Positions 25,990 to 36,106 are shown, numbered from the stretch's first letter. The stretch: DNA of 64,000 bases from a gamma proteobacterium HdN1 (GCA_000198515.1 FP929140.1:2702527-2766526); one strand, 5' to 3'. Notes: generated by a model not told the origin, from the letters alone. Numbers and translations: made by a program.

Positions 25990-26934
25990 GTGGGTGAGCT
26001 CAAGCAGGTGCGCAATATAATGGCGTTCAAACGAGTGTAAAATTGCCGTTTTTGCCTGTGTAAGTGGCATTTGCAGCGCATGCAGCCGAGCAATACGCTC
26101 CAGTCCATCTAGCGCATTTTCAAGGCTGGGCGTCGCGTGGGGTGAGTGTGTCATATTGTCGGGCGCCAGACCGTGCAGCCACCGCAATATCACGTTCTCC
26201 AGTTCACGAACGTTGCCGGGCCATGCGTGTGCAAGCATCCACGCCTGAAACGCGGGAGTAATTACGGGCGCCGATCGTTGACCGCTTTCGGCAAGACGCT
26301 GGAGAAAATGTGTGGCCAAACGCACGATGTCTTCACGCCGTTCACGCAGCGGCGGAAGCTCAATGCGCAGCACATCGAGCCGATAAAACAGGTCATCGCG
26401 GAAGCCACCTTTTTGAACATGCTCGACAAGATCGCAGTGCGCTGCAGCGATCAGACGGATATCTGCAGAAAATTCCTGACTCCCACCCAAGCGCCGATAA
26501 CGTCGATCCTGTAGGAAGCGCAATAGCACCACTTGCGCGTGCTGCGAAAGGCTGTCTACTTCATCCAAGAATAACGTGCCACCTTCAGCGCGTGCTGCCA
26601 GCCCTTCTTGGCGAGAAACAGCGCCCGTAAATGCACCACGTTCGTGGCCGAAAAATTCATTCAGAATCAAATCATTGGGATAGGCGCCGCAGTTGATGGC
26701 AACAAACGGCTTGTCGTGGCGAGCGCTGCCGGCGTGCAGCGCCTTGGCCACCAATTCCTTACCTGTACCAGTTTCACCAAGAATGAGAACTCCCGCGTCT
26801 AAGGCGGCAAACTGCTCCAGTTGATGGCGAACCCTGACAATTCCCGCTGAACTCCCCTTGATCACGTCTGCATGAGTCAGCGTGTGGGTGCTGCTGGCGG
26901 GACTTTTAGTTTTTGTTTCACCGAAGGTCGGCAT
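25894..26934 (-). CDS. Sigma-54-dependent transcriptional activator lacking a receiver domain
   Basis: 346 aa from the ATG at 26934 (AAGGA 9 nt upstream; the longer frame from 27015 is less likely). After ~30 residues comes the AAA+ domain: GETGTGKELVAKAL (Walker A), GAFTGA (sigma-54 contact loop), GGTLFLDEVDSLS (Walker B) and the RDDLFYRLDVLRI and AWPGNVRELENV segments. The C-terminus is a Fis-type HTH with ITQAARRAGKERRAFGRLV. No receiver or PAS domain exists, as in PspF-like activators, so regulation by a partner protein is likely. Its 3' end is the source of the direct repeat. Confidence 0.93.
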   Translation of the reverse strand: MPTFGETKTKSPASSTHTLTHADVIKGSSAGIVRVRHQLEQFAALDAGVLILGETGTGKELVAKALHAGSARHDKPFVAINCGAYPNDLILNEFFGHERGAFTGAVSRQEGLAARAEGGTLFLDEVDSLSQHAQVVLLRFLQDRRYRRLGGSQEFSADIRLIAAAHCDLVEHVQKGGFRDDLFYRLDVLRIELPPLRERREDIVRLATHFLQRLAESGQRSAPVITPAFQAWMLAHAWPGNVRELENVILRWLHGLAPDNMTHSPHATPSLENALDGLERIARLHALQMPLTQAKTAILHSFERHYIAHLLELTHGNITQAARRAGKERRAFGRLVKKHGLGDGCA

Positions 26935-27078
26935 GATGAAATCCTTGCGGCCGCGTGAGCGATCGTTCAGGGAAGGCAACATTAACGGTGAAACTGCAAG
27001 GCAGACTGCAATCACTTACTGTGCCAAACTATATCATGTCGGCTGTTATGGTGCGAAAAATAGTGCAACCAAACTGGG

Positions 27079-27888
27079 CTAAGCCGTCAAATAGCCCCCG
27101 TCCACCGCAAGCTCGGTGCCAGTCGTATAGCTAGAAGCGTCAGAAGCAAGATACAGCACCGCTCCAGCCATCTCCATCGGCACCGCCACGCGGTTCATGG
27201 GAACGTGTGCCAGCACACGCTTGAGCACGGTCTCGTTTTTAACCAGCGCGGAAGCAAATTTCGTATCGGTCGCGCCCGGCAGAAGGGCGTTCACGCGGAT
27301 GTTCAAACCCGCACATTCCTTGGCGAAGGATTTGGTCATCGAAATGACCGCTGCCTTGGTGATGGAATAAATGCCCTGCATTCCGCCAGGGATGATGCCA
27401 TTTACTGATGCCACATTAATGATGCTGCCGCCGCCGGATTCGCGCATCAGTTTTGCGCCTTCTACAGACATAAAAAAGTAGCCGCGAATGTTTACGTCTA
27501 CCGTTTTTTGGAAAGCGTTCAGATCGGTATCCAAAATATGGCCGAAATAAGGATTCGTGGCGGCGTTGTTTACAAGAATATGCAGCTTTCCGTGCCTTTC
27601 GCGGATGTGCTTAAACGTTGCAGCAATTTGCTCCATTTCGCCAATATGACAGGCAAAAGCCTCTGCGCTGCCACCTGCTTTGCAGATTTGATCTGCCACC
27701 GCCTGTGAGGCTTCTTGTTTGCGGCTGCTGACAATCACATGCGCTCCGTGGTGAGCGAGCAGGCGGGCGATTGCCTCGCCGATGCCACGACTTGCGCCCG
27801 TTACGAGCGCGATCTTCCCGGTAAGGTTAAAGCTGGGTAGCTGGTTGTGATCGGATGAAGTGCTGTTTGATGGGGTTGGGTCAGTCAT
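27079..27888 (-). CDS. Short-chain dehydrogenase/reductase (SDR)
   Basis: 269 aa from the ATG at 27888 (AGGA 6 nt upstream; the frame extends to 27936). It has TGASRGIG (NAD(P)-binding), NNAA, catalytic Ser in INVASVNG and YSITK (Tyr-x-x-x-Lys), with the closing SSYTTGTELAVDGGY of FabG-like classical SDRs. It probably oxidises or reduces a 3-hydroxy/3-oxo acyl thioester in the pathway of the adjacent acyl-CoA dehydrogenase. It is last in the four-gene set. Confidence 0.92.
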   Translation of the reverse strand: MTDPTPSNSTSSDHNQLPSFNLTGKIALVTGASRGIGEAIARLLAHHGAHVIVSSRKQEASQAVADQICKAGGSAEAFACHIGEMEQIAATFKHIRERHGKLHILVNNAATNPYFGHILDTDLNAFQKTVDVNIRGYFFMSVEGAKLMRESGGGSIINVASVNGIIPGGMQGIYSITKAAVISMTKSFAKECAGLNIRVNALLPGATDTKFASALVKNETVLKRVLAHVPMNRVAVPMEMAGAVLYLASDASSYTTGTELAVDGGYLTA

Positions 27889-27955
27889 TATTTTTCCTGC
27901 AATGCTTCTCAATGGGTGGGCGGAATCTAGCAACAAGGCATGAGGGTGCCATTTT

Positions 27956-28669
27956 TTAGCGATAGGTAATCAGCTTGTGGTTTCCGAAGGTTTCAAGGTG
28001 GGCATAGCTATTGAATGAACTTAGATTCGCGTGTTCCCGATTGTAAAAAACGCGCGTAATTGAAGCATTGATTAGCGCGTAGTTTAACTTGAGCACATGC
28101 TGGTCGGGGATTCCCAGTAGCTGTTGTGTAATTACGCTAATTGGGCCGCCAGACGTAAAAACAGCGATATGCTCACTCGCACCGCTTTGCTCGCGCAGCG
28201 CCTCAAATCCTGCCAGTGTGCGAGCGCGAAATGCGAGCCAGCTTTCGCTGTAATCATCATCGTGGTTTCCAGAGAGCCAGCGCTGCATGGCTTGATCAAA
28301 CAAGCTTTGAAACGCAGCAGCAGGGGAGGTTTGGCGGGCCAGCCAAGCGGCAAGCGCCGCTTTGTCTGCAAACTCCGGCTGATAGCGCGCAACAACCTGT
28401 TCGTGATCGAACTCATTGAATGCTTTGCTTAGGATCGGCGTTATTGCATTATTAGGATCGCGTACCTCCGCCATTCCTTGCAGACAATGCTCCATCGTTT
28501 CTTGGTGACGAAGCATTTCACCGCAGGCAATCTTCGAAAACTGGACGCCAGCTTGCGCGTAGTGCCTGCCAAGCTGCACGGATTGCTCAATACCGAGCTC
28601 AGAGAGCTTGTCGTAATTGGCTTTCCCAAAAGACGCCTGACCGTGTCGAATCAGGTGGATTGTTCCCAT
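27956..28669 (-). CDS. Histidine phosphatase (phosphoglycerate-mutase-like) family protein
   Basis: 237 aa. The N-terminal LIRHGQASFG is the RHG motif with the phospho-accepting His. Arg and Glu of the active site lie in the following segments, and a second His occurs in AVFTSGGPISV-type surroundings. This family includes small-molecule phosphatases. Here it sits between the SDR and the kinase genes in the same operon, so it may remove a phosphate from a pathway intermediate or act as housekeeping; that role is inferred. Confidence 0.88.
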   Translation of the reverse strand: MGTIHLIRHGQASFGKANYDKLSELGIEQSVQLGRHYAQAGVQFSKIACGEMLRHQETMEHCLQGMAEVRDPNNAITPILSKAFNEFDHEQVVARYQPEFADKAALAAWLARQTSPAAAFQSLFDQAMQRWLSGNHDDDYSESWLAFRARTLAGFEALREQSGASEHIAVFTSGGPISVITQQLLGIPDQHVLKLNYALINASITRVFYNREHANLSSFNSYAHLETFGNHKLITYR

Positions 28670-28702
28670 GAAGGCATCCTTCTTGTTTATCGAGGGGCTA
28701 CG

Positions 28703-29791
28703 TTAGCGGCTTTGTGAGCTTGAGTCTTTGAGTGATGATGTGTTGATTAAATCGCAGCAATAGCCATTCAGCGCATTTACGATCTTATAAAACGGTGCAA
28801 AGCGTGGATCTTGAGTTTGCTTGTGGTAGAAGCGGTAATAAATCTGCTGAAGAATTACTGCAATTCTGAACAGACCGTATAGGCGATAAAACAGGAAATC
28901 GAGGTTCTCAAAACCCATTTTTTCACAGTAATAAGCGACTACCTCATCGCGCGACATCATTCCCGGAAGATGTGTGGGTTGCTGCCGCATCATGTGTATC
29001 CACGCGGGGTCGTCCGCCTGTATCCAATAGCAAAGCGAATTGCCCAAGTCCATGAGTGGGTCGCCCAGTGTTGCCATTTCCCAATCGAGTACACCGATAA
29101 TTTGGGTAGGATTTTTCGGGTCGAAAACGAGGTTATCAAAACGGTAATCGTTGTGTACGACGACAGTAGCGGATTGTGCGGGCATATTTTTGTGCAGCCA
29201 ATCCATCACCCATTCAAAATCAGGTACGTTGTCGGTGCGAGCCGCGCGGTACCGCTCCGACCAGCCTTCAATTTGGCGCTGCACATACCCGTCAGGTTTT
29301 CCGAGATTCGCAAGTGGCGTGCCTTGCCACGGCGCTTTGTGGAGAGCGATCAGCGTGTCAATCGCTTGCGTGCACATCTCACGAATTTGTGCAGGGCTAA
29401 GGGTGAGCCCTTCAGGTAATTCTGCGCGCGGAATAATGCCCTGTATGCGCTCCATCAGGTAGAAATCGCACCCCATCACCGAGGCATCGTCGCAGAATGC
29501 GACCATTTCAGGCACCAGCGGAAAGATCGGCTTGAGCGCTTGCATCACCCGAAATTCACGCCCCATATCATGAGCCGATTTGGCTTTCGTGCCAAAGGGC
29601 GGCCGGCGTAAAATAAAATCTGCGTTGTCGTAGGCGGCATGATAAGTGAGATTCGATGCGCCGCCCGGAAATTGACGTAAACGCAGCGCGCCTTGCAAGT
29701 TGGGAACGTGGGTTTTGATCCACGCGTCTACTTTGTCAACGTCGAGTTGTTCACCTTTCCGAATTTCGCGGGCTTCATCAATCAGGGACAT
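28703..29791 (-). CDS. APH-like phosphotransferase (ACAD10/11 N-terminal kinase type)
   Basis: 362 aa. It shows the aminoglycoside-phosphotransferase/choline-kinase fold: Gly-rich FPGGASNLTY, catalytic VVHNDYRFDNLVFD (Brenner motif) and metal-binding VLDWEMATLGDPLMDL. In mammals this kinase is fused to an acyl-CoA dehydrogenase in ACAD10/11. In bacteria similar pairs (LvaA with LvaC) phosphorylate 4-hydroxyacyl-CoA so that the dehydrogenase-like partner eliminates phosphate. The neighbour at 29819 fits that pairing. The substrate is inferred, not shown. Confidence 0.9.
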   Translation of the reverse strand: MSLIDEAREIRKGEQLDVDKVDAWIKTHVPNLQGALRLRQFPGGASNLTYHAAYDNADFILRRPPFGTKAKSAHDMGREFRVMQALKPIFPLVPEMVAFCDDASVMGCDFYLMERIQGIIPRAELPEGLTLSPAQIREMCTQAIDTLIALHKAPWQGTPLANLGKPDGYVQRQIEGWSERYRAARTDNVPDFEWVMDWLHKNMPAQSATVVVHNDYRFDNLVFDPKNPTQIIGVLDWEMATLGDPLMDLGNSLCYWIQADDPAWIHMMRQQPTHLPGMMSRDEVVAYYCEKMGFENLDFLFYRLYGLFRIAVILQQIYYRFYHKQTQDPRFAPFYKIVNALNGYCCDLINTSSLKDSSSQSR

Positions 29792-29818
29792 GGGAATGCT
29801 CTCTTACGATAGATTGAC

Positions 29819-31039
29819 TTATTTTTTCAGATATTTTTTGAGTTCGATTTTGGCAATCTGACGGCGGTGTACCTCATCAGGGCCATCTGCCAGCCGCAGG
29901 GTGCGCTGTTGAGCATACATGCTAGCCAGAGGAAAATCATTGCTTACGCCAGCACCTCCGTGCATCTGGATTGCCTGATCTATAATGTCGAGCGAGAGCT
30001 GCGGAGCAACAACCTTGATTTGGGAGATTTCACTCATCGCGCCTTTTACGCCAACAGTGTCCATCAAATAGGCTGCCTTCATGGTGAGCAGGCGCGCCAT
30101 GTCGATATTGATACGCGCATTGGCAATAATGTCGCCATTGCCGCCCAGTAGCGCAAGTGGTTTTCCAAAGGCAACGCGCTGTGTGGAGCGTTCGCACATC
30201 AGGCGCAATGCGAGCTCTGCAGCGCCAATGCAGCGCATGCAGTGATGTATCCGGCCCGGCCCAAGGCGACCTTGTGCAATTTCAAAACCACGCCCAGGCC
30301 CTGCGATGATATTTTCACGCGGAAGGACAACGTTTTCAAACCAGACTTCCCCGTGCCCAGAAGGCTTATCATAGAGGTTAAACACGGGCAGCATACGTTT
30401 GATCGTAACGCCAGGCGTGTTCATTGGCACGATGACCATCGAATGCTGCGCGTGGCGTGGCGCATTTGGATCGGTCACGCCCATGAAAATCCCAAACTCG
30501 CAGTTAGGATGTCCCACACCTGTGCTCCACCATTTGCGACCATTTAGGATGATTTCATCGCCTTTTAGCGTAGCAGTCGCTTCCATATTGGTAGCGTCAG
30601 AAGAAGCAACACCGGGCTCCGTCATAAAAAATACCGAACGCGTGCGGCCATCGAGTAACGGCATCAGCCAGCGATCTTGCTGCGCCTGATTTCCGTACTT
30701 GACCAGCACTTCCATATTGCCGGTGTCGGGCGCACTACAGTTGAATACTTCCGATGCAATGAGTGTGGTGCCCATAATCTCAGCGAGCGGCGCATATTCA
30801 ACGTTGGAAAGGCCCGCGCCAAAATCTGATTCCGGCAAAAACAAATTCCAGAGCCCAGCGCTGCGCGCCTTTGCCTTGAGTGCTTCCATCGTGGCAGGGG
30901 CTTTCCATTCCTGCCAGTTTGGATCGTCGTTACCCACTTCTTCCAACCATGCGGGTTCGGCGGGCAAAATTTCATTTTCAAGAAAATCGCGCACCTGTTT
31001 CATCAGGCCCTGCGTTTTGGCGGAATGCGAGAAGTTCAT
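29819..31039 (-). CDS. Acyl-CoA dehydrogenase (ACAD11/LvaC-like)
   Basis: 406 aa from the ATG at 31039 (GGAG 9 nt upstream; an in-frame TTG at 31051 is less likely). It has the FAD/acyl-CoA architecture, with [36 protein letters not shown]-type regions, RVAFGKPLA and the C-terminal [16 protein letters not shown]. First gene of a minus-strand operon with the kinase, phosphatase and SDR. It probably acts on a medium or branched acyl-CoA in fatty-acid or hydroxyacid degradation. The divergent LysR gene at 31248 may control it. Confidence 0.94.
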   Translation of the reverse strand: MNFSHSAKTQGLMKQVRDFLENEILPAEPAWLEEVGNDDPNWQEWKAPATMEALKAKARSAGLWNLFLPESDFGAGLSNVEYAPLAEIMGTTLIASEVFNCSAPDTGNMEVLVKYGNQAQQDRWLMPLLDGRTRSVFFMTEPGVASSDATNMEATATLKGDEIILNGRKWWSTGVGHPNCEFGIFMGVTDPNAPRHAQHSMVIVPMNTPGVTIKRMLPVFNLYDKPSGHGEVWFENVVLPRENIIAGPGRGFEIAQGRLGPGRIHHCMRCIGAAELALRLMCERSTQRVAFGKPLALLGGNGDIIANARINIDMARLLTMKAAYLMDTVGVKGAMSEISQIKVVAPQLSLDIIDQAIQMHGGAGVSNDFPLASMYAQQRTLRLADGPDEVHRRQIAKIELKKYLKK

Positions 31040-31247
31040 GGGCGGCTCCAAATGTTATGGCAGAGGGTGGCAAGGCGTTTATCGGAGTATGGGAGATACG
31101 TAATAATGAATCCAGTGAATGTTATTGATATAAGGTAATGAATTAAAATAATAATAGAGTGGCCATGCGGAACCAACCGCCGCCTTTATCATGAAGCGTG
31201 CGCATGACCACGATCTTAGGTAATGTATCTGATTCAGTTATTCAGGC

Positions 31248-32183
31248 ATGCAACAGCGAGCATGCAACAAATCAAATAGGCAGGCCCCCTTGGATTTCAA
31301 CCTCTTTACCGTCCTAGACGCAATTTATGCCGAAGGCAGCATCACCCGCGCTGCGGAACGCTTGCACCTGTCCCAGTCTGCAGTCAGCCATGCACTTGCA
31401 CGATTGAGAGAAGTCTACGACGAGCCGCTCTTTGTGCGCTCCGGAAACGGCATGTTGCCCACTTCCCGCACCAAAGAAATCATTGGCCCCATTCGCCAAT
31501 CGCTGGCGAATCTCAAAGACACCCTTCAGCCCGTTACCCAGTTTGATGCCGGCTCGGCACGCAATCCGTTCGCGATTTCGCTTCCCGACGTTCTGGATGC
31601 GTGGGCCTTGCCGCCGCTAATGCAAACCTTGCAGCGTGAGGCGCCTAGTGTGCAGCTCACCTGTATGCGCGTGCGCCGCCGCGAGCTGGAGGTCGCGCTC
31701 ACCAGTGGGCGGCTGGATCTCGCCTTGGATGTGCTGCTGCCCGTTGCAGCGTCGATTCGCCATGCGCCAGTAATGGAGGAAGCGTTTGTCGTGGTGATGC
31801 GGCGCGGCCATCCCTTGGGACGAGCAAAGTGGGGAATGAAAGCCTACGAGCAGGCGCGCCATATTGTCGTTTCGGCACGTCGGGCGGGGCTATCGGCAGA
31901 AGATTTTGAACTTTCCCGCTTGGGTTATCGCCGCGAGATTGCCTTGCGTTGTGCCAACTACCACGTGGCATGGAGCACGATGTTATGCACCGACCTCTTG
32001 CTCACCGTGCCAGCGCGCTACGTTCAACTACATGCCGCCTCCAGCATTTTGCAAAGGCCGGTTCCTGCGTCCATTCGGGGCATGGCGATTCAGATGTATT
32101 GGCATGAAGCCGTCGAGCATGACCCTGCCAGTCTTTGGCTGCGTGAGATTTTGCGGGGAGTTTTGGCGCGAAACGTGTGTTAG
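31248..32183 (+). CDS. LysR-type transcriptional regulator
   Basis: 311 aa. The N-terminal winged HTH reads LFTVLDAIYAEGSITRAAERLHLSQ, with SAVSHALARLRE and LFVRSGNGMLPT. A substrate-binding effector domain follows. It is divergent from the acyl-CoA dehydrogenase operon with ~210 bp of AT-rich shared intergenic DNA, the standard arrangement for LysR control; the inducer is probably a pathway acid or thioester. A duplicated GCATGCAACA surrounds the start, and an internal TTG start near 31290 is possible. Confidence 0.94.
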   Translation: MQQRACNKSNRQAPLDFNLFTVLDAIYAEGSITRAAERLHLSQSAVSHALARLREVYDEPLFVRSGNGMLPTSRTKEIIGPIRQSLANLKDTLQPVTQFDAGSARNPFAISLPDVLDAWALPPLMQTLQREAPSVQLTCMRVRRRELEVALTSGRLDLALDVLLPVAASIRHAPVMEEAFVVVMRRGHPLGRAKWGMKAYEQARHIVVSARRAGLSAEDFELSRLGYRREIALRCANYHVAWSTMLCTDLLLTVPARYVQLHAASSILQRPVPASIRGMAIQMYWHEAVEHDPASLWLREILRGVLARNVC

Positions 32184-32283
32184 TTCAAAAAACGCTCAGT
32201 TTGTGGGCGACATTCCTACGGGCAAGCTAATCTGTAGGGAATGCGCCTACGCGTTGGTTGGCGCTTGAAGTGGGGTGTGCGCC

Positions 32284-34146
32284 ATGGCAAAGTTTCCTTT
32301 TTCCGGTAGCAGTTTTTCCGGCAGCAGTTTTTCTGGAAGTAGTTTTTCTGGAAGTAGTTTTTCCGGAAGTAGTAAGTCGAGTGCTGTGGTGCCAAGCGCA
32401 GAGCCCCTTACTGCAGGGGGCTCGCAAGCCTCGCCACAATGGGCAGATCGCTTGAATAGGCAATACGCCTTTTCCCCGCGCCCCTTGGGAGAGCTATTGG
32501 TTTCAGCAGAACTGATCAATCGCGATCAGCTTCTGATTGCGCTGTCCGAACAAAAAGAGCAAGTGGGCAAGCACCGGCGCTTGGGGGAAATTCTGCAACA
32601 ACACGGCTGGGTGAAAGAAGTGGATATCACCCGCACCTTGTGTGAGCACTTCGGCATCCTTTATGTCGACCTTCGCCACGTGGATATTGATCCCCGCACG
32701 ATTTCTTTGATCCCCGCGAATTTCGCGCGCAGCCATAATGTGATTCCATTGCGCCTTGAGGGGGATCGCCTACAAGTGGTTGTGCCGGATCCGACAGACT
32801 ACGAAACCTTCGAAATTTTGCGGTTTTTAGTGGGCTATGTGCTGGAAATTGCGGTTGCCCCTGCAGAGGAAATCGCGCGCGCCGTTGCCCATTATTATGG
32901 CAGCGAGGATGCAGCCAGCGCGTTAGCAGAACTCGAAATCAGTGGTGAGGCAAAAGACAACGTAGACGTCAAACAGGCAGAGAAATCGGCAAACGAAAAA
33001 CCCATCGTGCAGTTGGTGCATAACATAATGGTGGATGCCGTTGCGCGCCATGCTTCAGATATTCATATTCGCCCCTGCGAAAAAGAAGCCATCCTATTTT
33101 TTCGGGTAGACGGGGCGCTTCAGAAAATCAGAACCTTAGCAAAGGGGCTGCTCGCGCCAGTGGTTAGCCGAATCAAAATCTTGGGCGGGATGGATATTTC
33201 CGAACGGCGCTTGCCGCAGGACGGTCGCACGCAAGTATCTTTTTTGGGAAAAAAGGTAGACCTTCGCCTCTCCATTATTCCTGGAATTTACGGCGAGAGC
33301 GTAGTCATTCGCCTGCTGGACACCCAGTTTGCACTGGGACATCTGCAAGATTTGGGCTTTGTCGATGCGGATGCCGTTCGCATCAAACACATGCTCACCC
33401 AAAGCCACGGCCTATTTCTGGTCACCGGCCCCACTGGGTCCGGAAAATCCACGACACTTTATACCGCGCTTGAACAAATTCGCAGCCCGCAGGTAAATAT
33501 TGTTACCGTGGAAGATCCCGTGGAATACCACCTCGATGGCATCACCCAGATTCAAGTAAATTCCGCAACGGGCTATACCTTTTCACGTGCGCTCAGGCAT
33601 ATTTTACGTCACGATCCCGATGTAATCATGGTCGGTGAAATCCGCGACGAAGAAACCGCAAAAATGGCGGTCGAGAGTGCTCTAACTGGGCACTTGGTGC
33701 TGAGTACCCTACACACCAACAGCGCCGGTGCAACCATCGCACGATTGCTGGAAATTGGCGTCGCCCCCTATCTGGTCAGCAGTGTGTTGCTCGGCGTGTT
33801 GGCGCAGCGCCTCACCCGAAAAATCTGCAAACACTGCAAGACACCCCAAGACGTGGATGTAGAAGTTCGCGAGCTGATGGGTGTTGCGCCGGAAGAAGTA
33901 TTTTATGCAGGAAAAGGCTGCGACCAATGTTACGGAACTGGCGTAAAAGGTCGTATGGCAGTGTACGAACTGATGACGCTATCGCGTGGAATTCGTGATG
34001 CAATAAGTAAACATGCATCGGCAGATGAAGTGTATGAAGTGGCGGTTCGAGAAGGCATGACGCCACTCACCCAAAACGCGTTGCAAGCAGCACGCGCAGG
34101 GAAAATTTCCCTGATGGAAGCCTATCGGGTGCGTTTGCAGACGTGA
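32284..34146 (+). CDS. GspE/PilB-type secretion or pilus-assembly ATPase
   Basis: 620 aa from the ATG at 32284. A repetitive FSGSS tail precedes a T2SSE_N/MshEN domain (LGELLVSAELINRDQL) and the ATPase. The catalytic core has VTGPTGSGKSTTLYTAL (Walker A), Asp and His boxes (VEDPVEYHLDG), VIMVGEIRDEETA (Walker B) and GHLVLSTLHTN. A CxxC...CxxC zinc motif (CKHCK and CDQCY) is retained. Proteins of this group power type II secretion or type IV pilus assembly. No other gsp or pil gene lies nearby, so the partner apparatus must be elsewhere. Confidence 0.94.
   Translation: MAKFPFSGSSFSGSSFSGSSFSGSSFSGSSKSSAVVPSAEPLTAGGSQASPQWADRLNRQYAFSPRPLGELLVSAELINRDQLLIALSEQKEQVGKHRRLGEILQQHGWVKEVDITRTLCEHFGILYVDLRHVDIDPRTISLIPANFARSHNVIPLRLEGDRLQVVVPDPTDYETFEILRFLVGYVLEIAVAPAEEIARAVAHYYGSEDAASALAELEISGEAKDNVDVKQAEKSANEKPIVQLVHNIMVDAVARHASDIHIRPCEKEAILFFRVDGALQKIRTLAKGLLAPVVSRIKILGGMDISERRLPQDGRTQVSFLGKKVDLRLSIIPGIYGESVVIRLLDTQFALGHLQDLGFVDADAVRIKHMLTQSHGLFLVTGPTGSGKSTTLYTALEQIRSPQVNIVTVEDPVEYHLDGITQIQVNSATGYTFSRALRHILRHDPDVIMVGEIRDEETAKMAVESALTGHLVLSTLHTNSAGATIARLLEIGVAPYLVSSVLLGVLAQRLTRKICKHCKTPQDVDVEVRELMGVAPEEVFYAGKGCDQCYGTGVKGRMAVYELMTLSRGIRDAISKHASADEVYEVAVREGMTPLTQNALQAARAGKISLMEAYRVRLQT
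32299..32373 (+). repeat. Five 15-bp tandem repeats encoding FSGSS
   Basis: Five consecutive in-frame 15-bp units (TTTTCYGGNAGYAGT) encode (FSGSS)5 at residues 6-30 of the GspE-like ATPase. The units differ mainly at wobble positions. Copy-number change keeps the frame. Confidence 0.9.
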
Positions 34147-34233
34147 GGATTTTAAGCGCCAAGTGGGCACAAAATGGATCCGCATATTGCTTATCCAGAT
34201 TCACAAGCAATATGCGGTGCAAAACTTTCGGAA

Positions 34234-35910
34234 TTATCGTGCCGCCAAAGCCCGCTCAATAATCGAATCCACCTGAATGCCCTGCGGAATCGTTCCATAG
34301 ACCAAGCCGCGCTGCTGGCTGCCTAGGCGCGTCGCCAAAAACGCCTCTGCGGTGGCCGAATGGCCGTGCCGCACCAGCAGGCTGGCTTGCAGCGCAAGCG
34401 CCATATCCTCAACCGTTTGCCTTGCACGCCACTCAATCTCGTCTGTATTGCTTAGATGTCGTTTGATCGACAGAACGAGCGCGTCAAGCTGCGTGTCGTG
34501 GCCTTGGCTTTGCGCCAGTTCACTAAACAGCGCCTCCACGCATTCCGGCGATTTTTCCATGGCCCGCATTACGTCTAGGCATTGTACGTTGCCGCTGCCT
34601 TCCCAAATGGTATTGATGGGCGCTTCACGGTAAAGACGCGGCATGATGCAGCGCTCCATTACCCCCGATCCACCGATGCACTCCATTGCTTCATACGCAT
34701 GCCCAGGTGATCGTTTGCAAACCCAGTATTTTCCGATGGCAGTCGCAATTCGCAAAAAAGCCGCCTGTTGAGGGTTGGATTGCTCATCGAGCGCATTTGC
34801 AACGCGCAGCCATAGATGCAAAGCGGCATCACTTTCCACGGCCAGGTCTGCTAAAACGTTCCTCATAAGCGGCTGCTCAATCAGCAGCTTTCCAAATGCC
34901 GCGCGGTTGGCGCAGTGGAATACCGCTTGCGCCGTACATTGCCGCATCGAACTTGCCGAGCCTACCAAGCAGTCAAAGCGCGTAAGCGCCACCATTTCGA
35001 GAATATTTGCAACCCCGCGCCCCTCATCGCCAATCAACCACGCTTTTGCGCCGCGAAATTCCACCTCACTGGACGCGTTAGAGACGTTGCCCATCTTGTC
35101 TTTTAGTTGCTGGATATGTACATGATTTTTGCTGCCATCTTCATTCCAGCGCGGCATTAAAAAGCAGGAAAGGCCCTTGTCTGTATAGGCAAGCGCAAGA
35201 AAGGCATCGCACATTGGCGCCGACATAAAAAATTTATGGCCCACCAGCTGATAAAGCTTTCCAGGCCCGCCTTGGCCTACCGGAAATGCCCGCGTGGTAT
35301 TGCTGCGCACGTCGGAACCACCTTGTTTTTCCGTCATCGCCATGCCAATCGTAAGGCCCTGCTTGTGCTGGTAACCAATGTTGCGAGGATCGTAGTGGTG
35401 TGCAGTAATTTTGGGCAGCCATTGCGCAGCAATGTCCGGCTGCTTTTTTAGCGTTGGCGCGCAAGCAAACGTCATCGTGATCGGGCAGCCGTGGCCGGCT
35501 TCCATTTGCGCCATGAGATAGCTGTGCGCGGCGCGATAAACGTGCGCGTTATTACGCTGATCTGTCCACGGTAAGCTGTGTAAGCCATGGCGGATGGAAG
35601 TGTCCATCAGCACGTGATAAGAGGGATGATAATCGACCTGATCAATTCGGTGGCCGAAGCGATCATGCGTGTGGAATACAGGCTTGTTTTCGTTCGCGAG
35701 AAAGCCGTGGCGGATAAACTCGGATTCACCCACCAATTCACCAAAACGGGTCAGGCCATCGTCTGTTGGATCAACCCCATAAGCGCGGAGCGCCTCAACA
35801 AGGCTCGGGTCGCTTGTGTAGACGTTGTAATTTTCCAGCTCGCGGCTGGTGTTCAGGACTTCGTGCGTGGTGGCAAGCGAGGTGAGCGGGGCAGGGGATG
35901 GCAGGGTCAT
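34234..35910 (-). CDS. aidB: AidB-type acyl-CoA dehydrogenase family protein
   Basis: 558 aa, the length of AidB (541 in E. coli). It shares the early FGHRIDQVDYHPSYHVLM, GCPITMTFACAP, GMAMTEKQGGSDVRSNT and ECIGGSGVMERC blocks, and the helical C-terminal extension of the subfamily. E. coli AidB is an FAD protein of the adaptive response to alkylation that binds DNA; its true reaction is unknown. Here it stands alone and there is no ada or alkB nearby, so involvement in alkylation response is an inference from family. Confidence 0.88.
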   Translation of the reverse strand: MTLPSPAPLTSLATTHEVLNTSRELENYNVYTSDPSLVEALRAYGVDPTDDGLTRFGELVGESEFIRHGFLANENKPVFHTHDRFGHRIDQVDYHPSYHVLMDTSIRHGLHSLPWTDQRNNAHVYRAAHSYLMAQMEAGHGCPITMTFACAPTLKKQPDIAAQWLPKITAHHYDPRNIGYQHKQGLTIGMAMTEKQGGSDVRSNTTRAFPVGQGGPGKLYQLVGHKFFMSAPMCDAFLALAYTDKGLSCFLMPRWNEDGSKNHVHIQQLKDKMGNVSNASSEVEFRGAKAWLIGDEGRGVANILEMVALTRFDCLVGSASSMRQCTAQAVFHCANRAAFGKLLIEQPLMRNVLADLAVESDAALHLWLRVANALDEQSNPQQAAFLRIATAIGKYWVCKRSPGHAYEAMECIGGSGVMERCIMPRLYREAPINTIWEGSGNVQCLDVMRAMEKSPECVEALFSELAQSQGHDTQLDALVLSIKRHLSNTDEIEWRARQTVEDMALALQASLLVRHGHSATAEAFLATRLGSQQRGLVYGTIPQGIQVDSIIERALAAR

Positions 35911-36106
35911 GGCGCAAGCTCCAGCGGGAGATTGGGTGAAAACGCTCCGTGTTGCAAAGGTGCGGTGCTTTATCCAAAAGCAACCGATCCGAAAACGCTA
36001 AGCTCAAGATAGAGCTAGGTGCAGTTTGCGGCAAGTGCGATTTCTGGGTGCACGCACCTCTTGCTTGATTTGCGAATTACGCTACCGCGCCTTGCTCATC
36101 CTCTGG

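Noticed and set aside
27007-27026. A TGGCAC...TTGCA element upstream of the sigma-54 activator gene on the minus strand
   Set aside because: The spacing is longer than the -24/-12 geometry requires (GG to GC 10 bp), so it is not a sigma-54 promoter.
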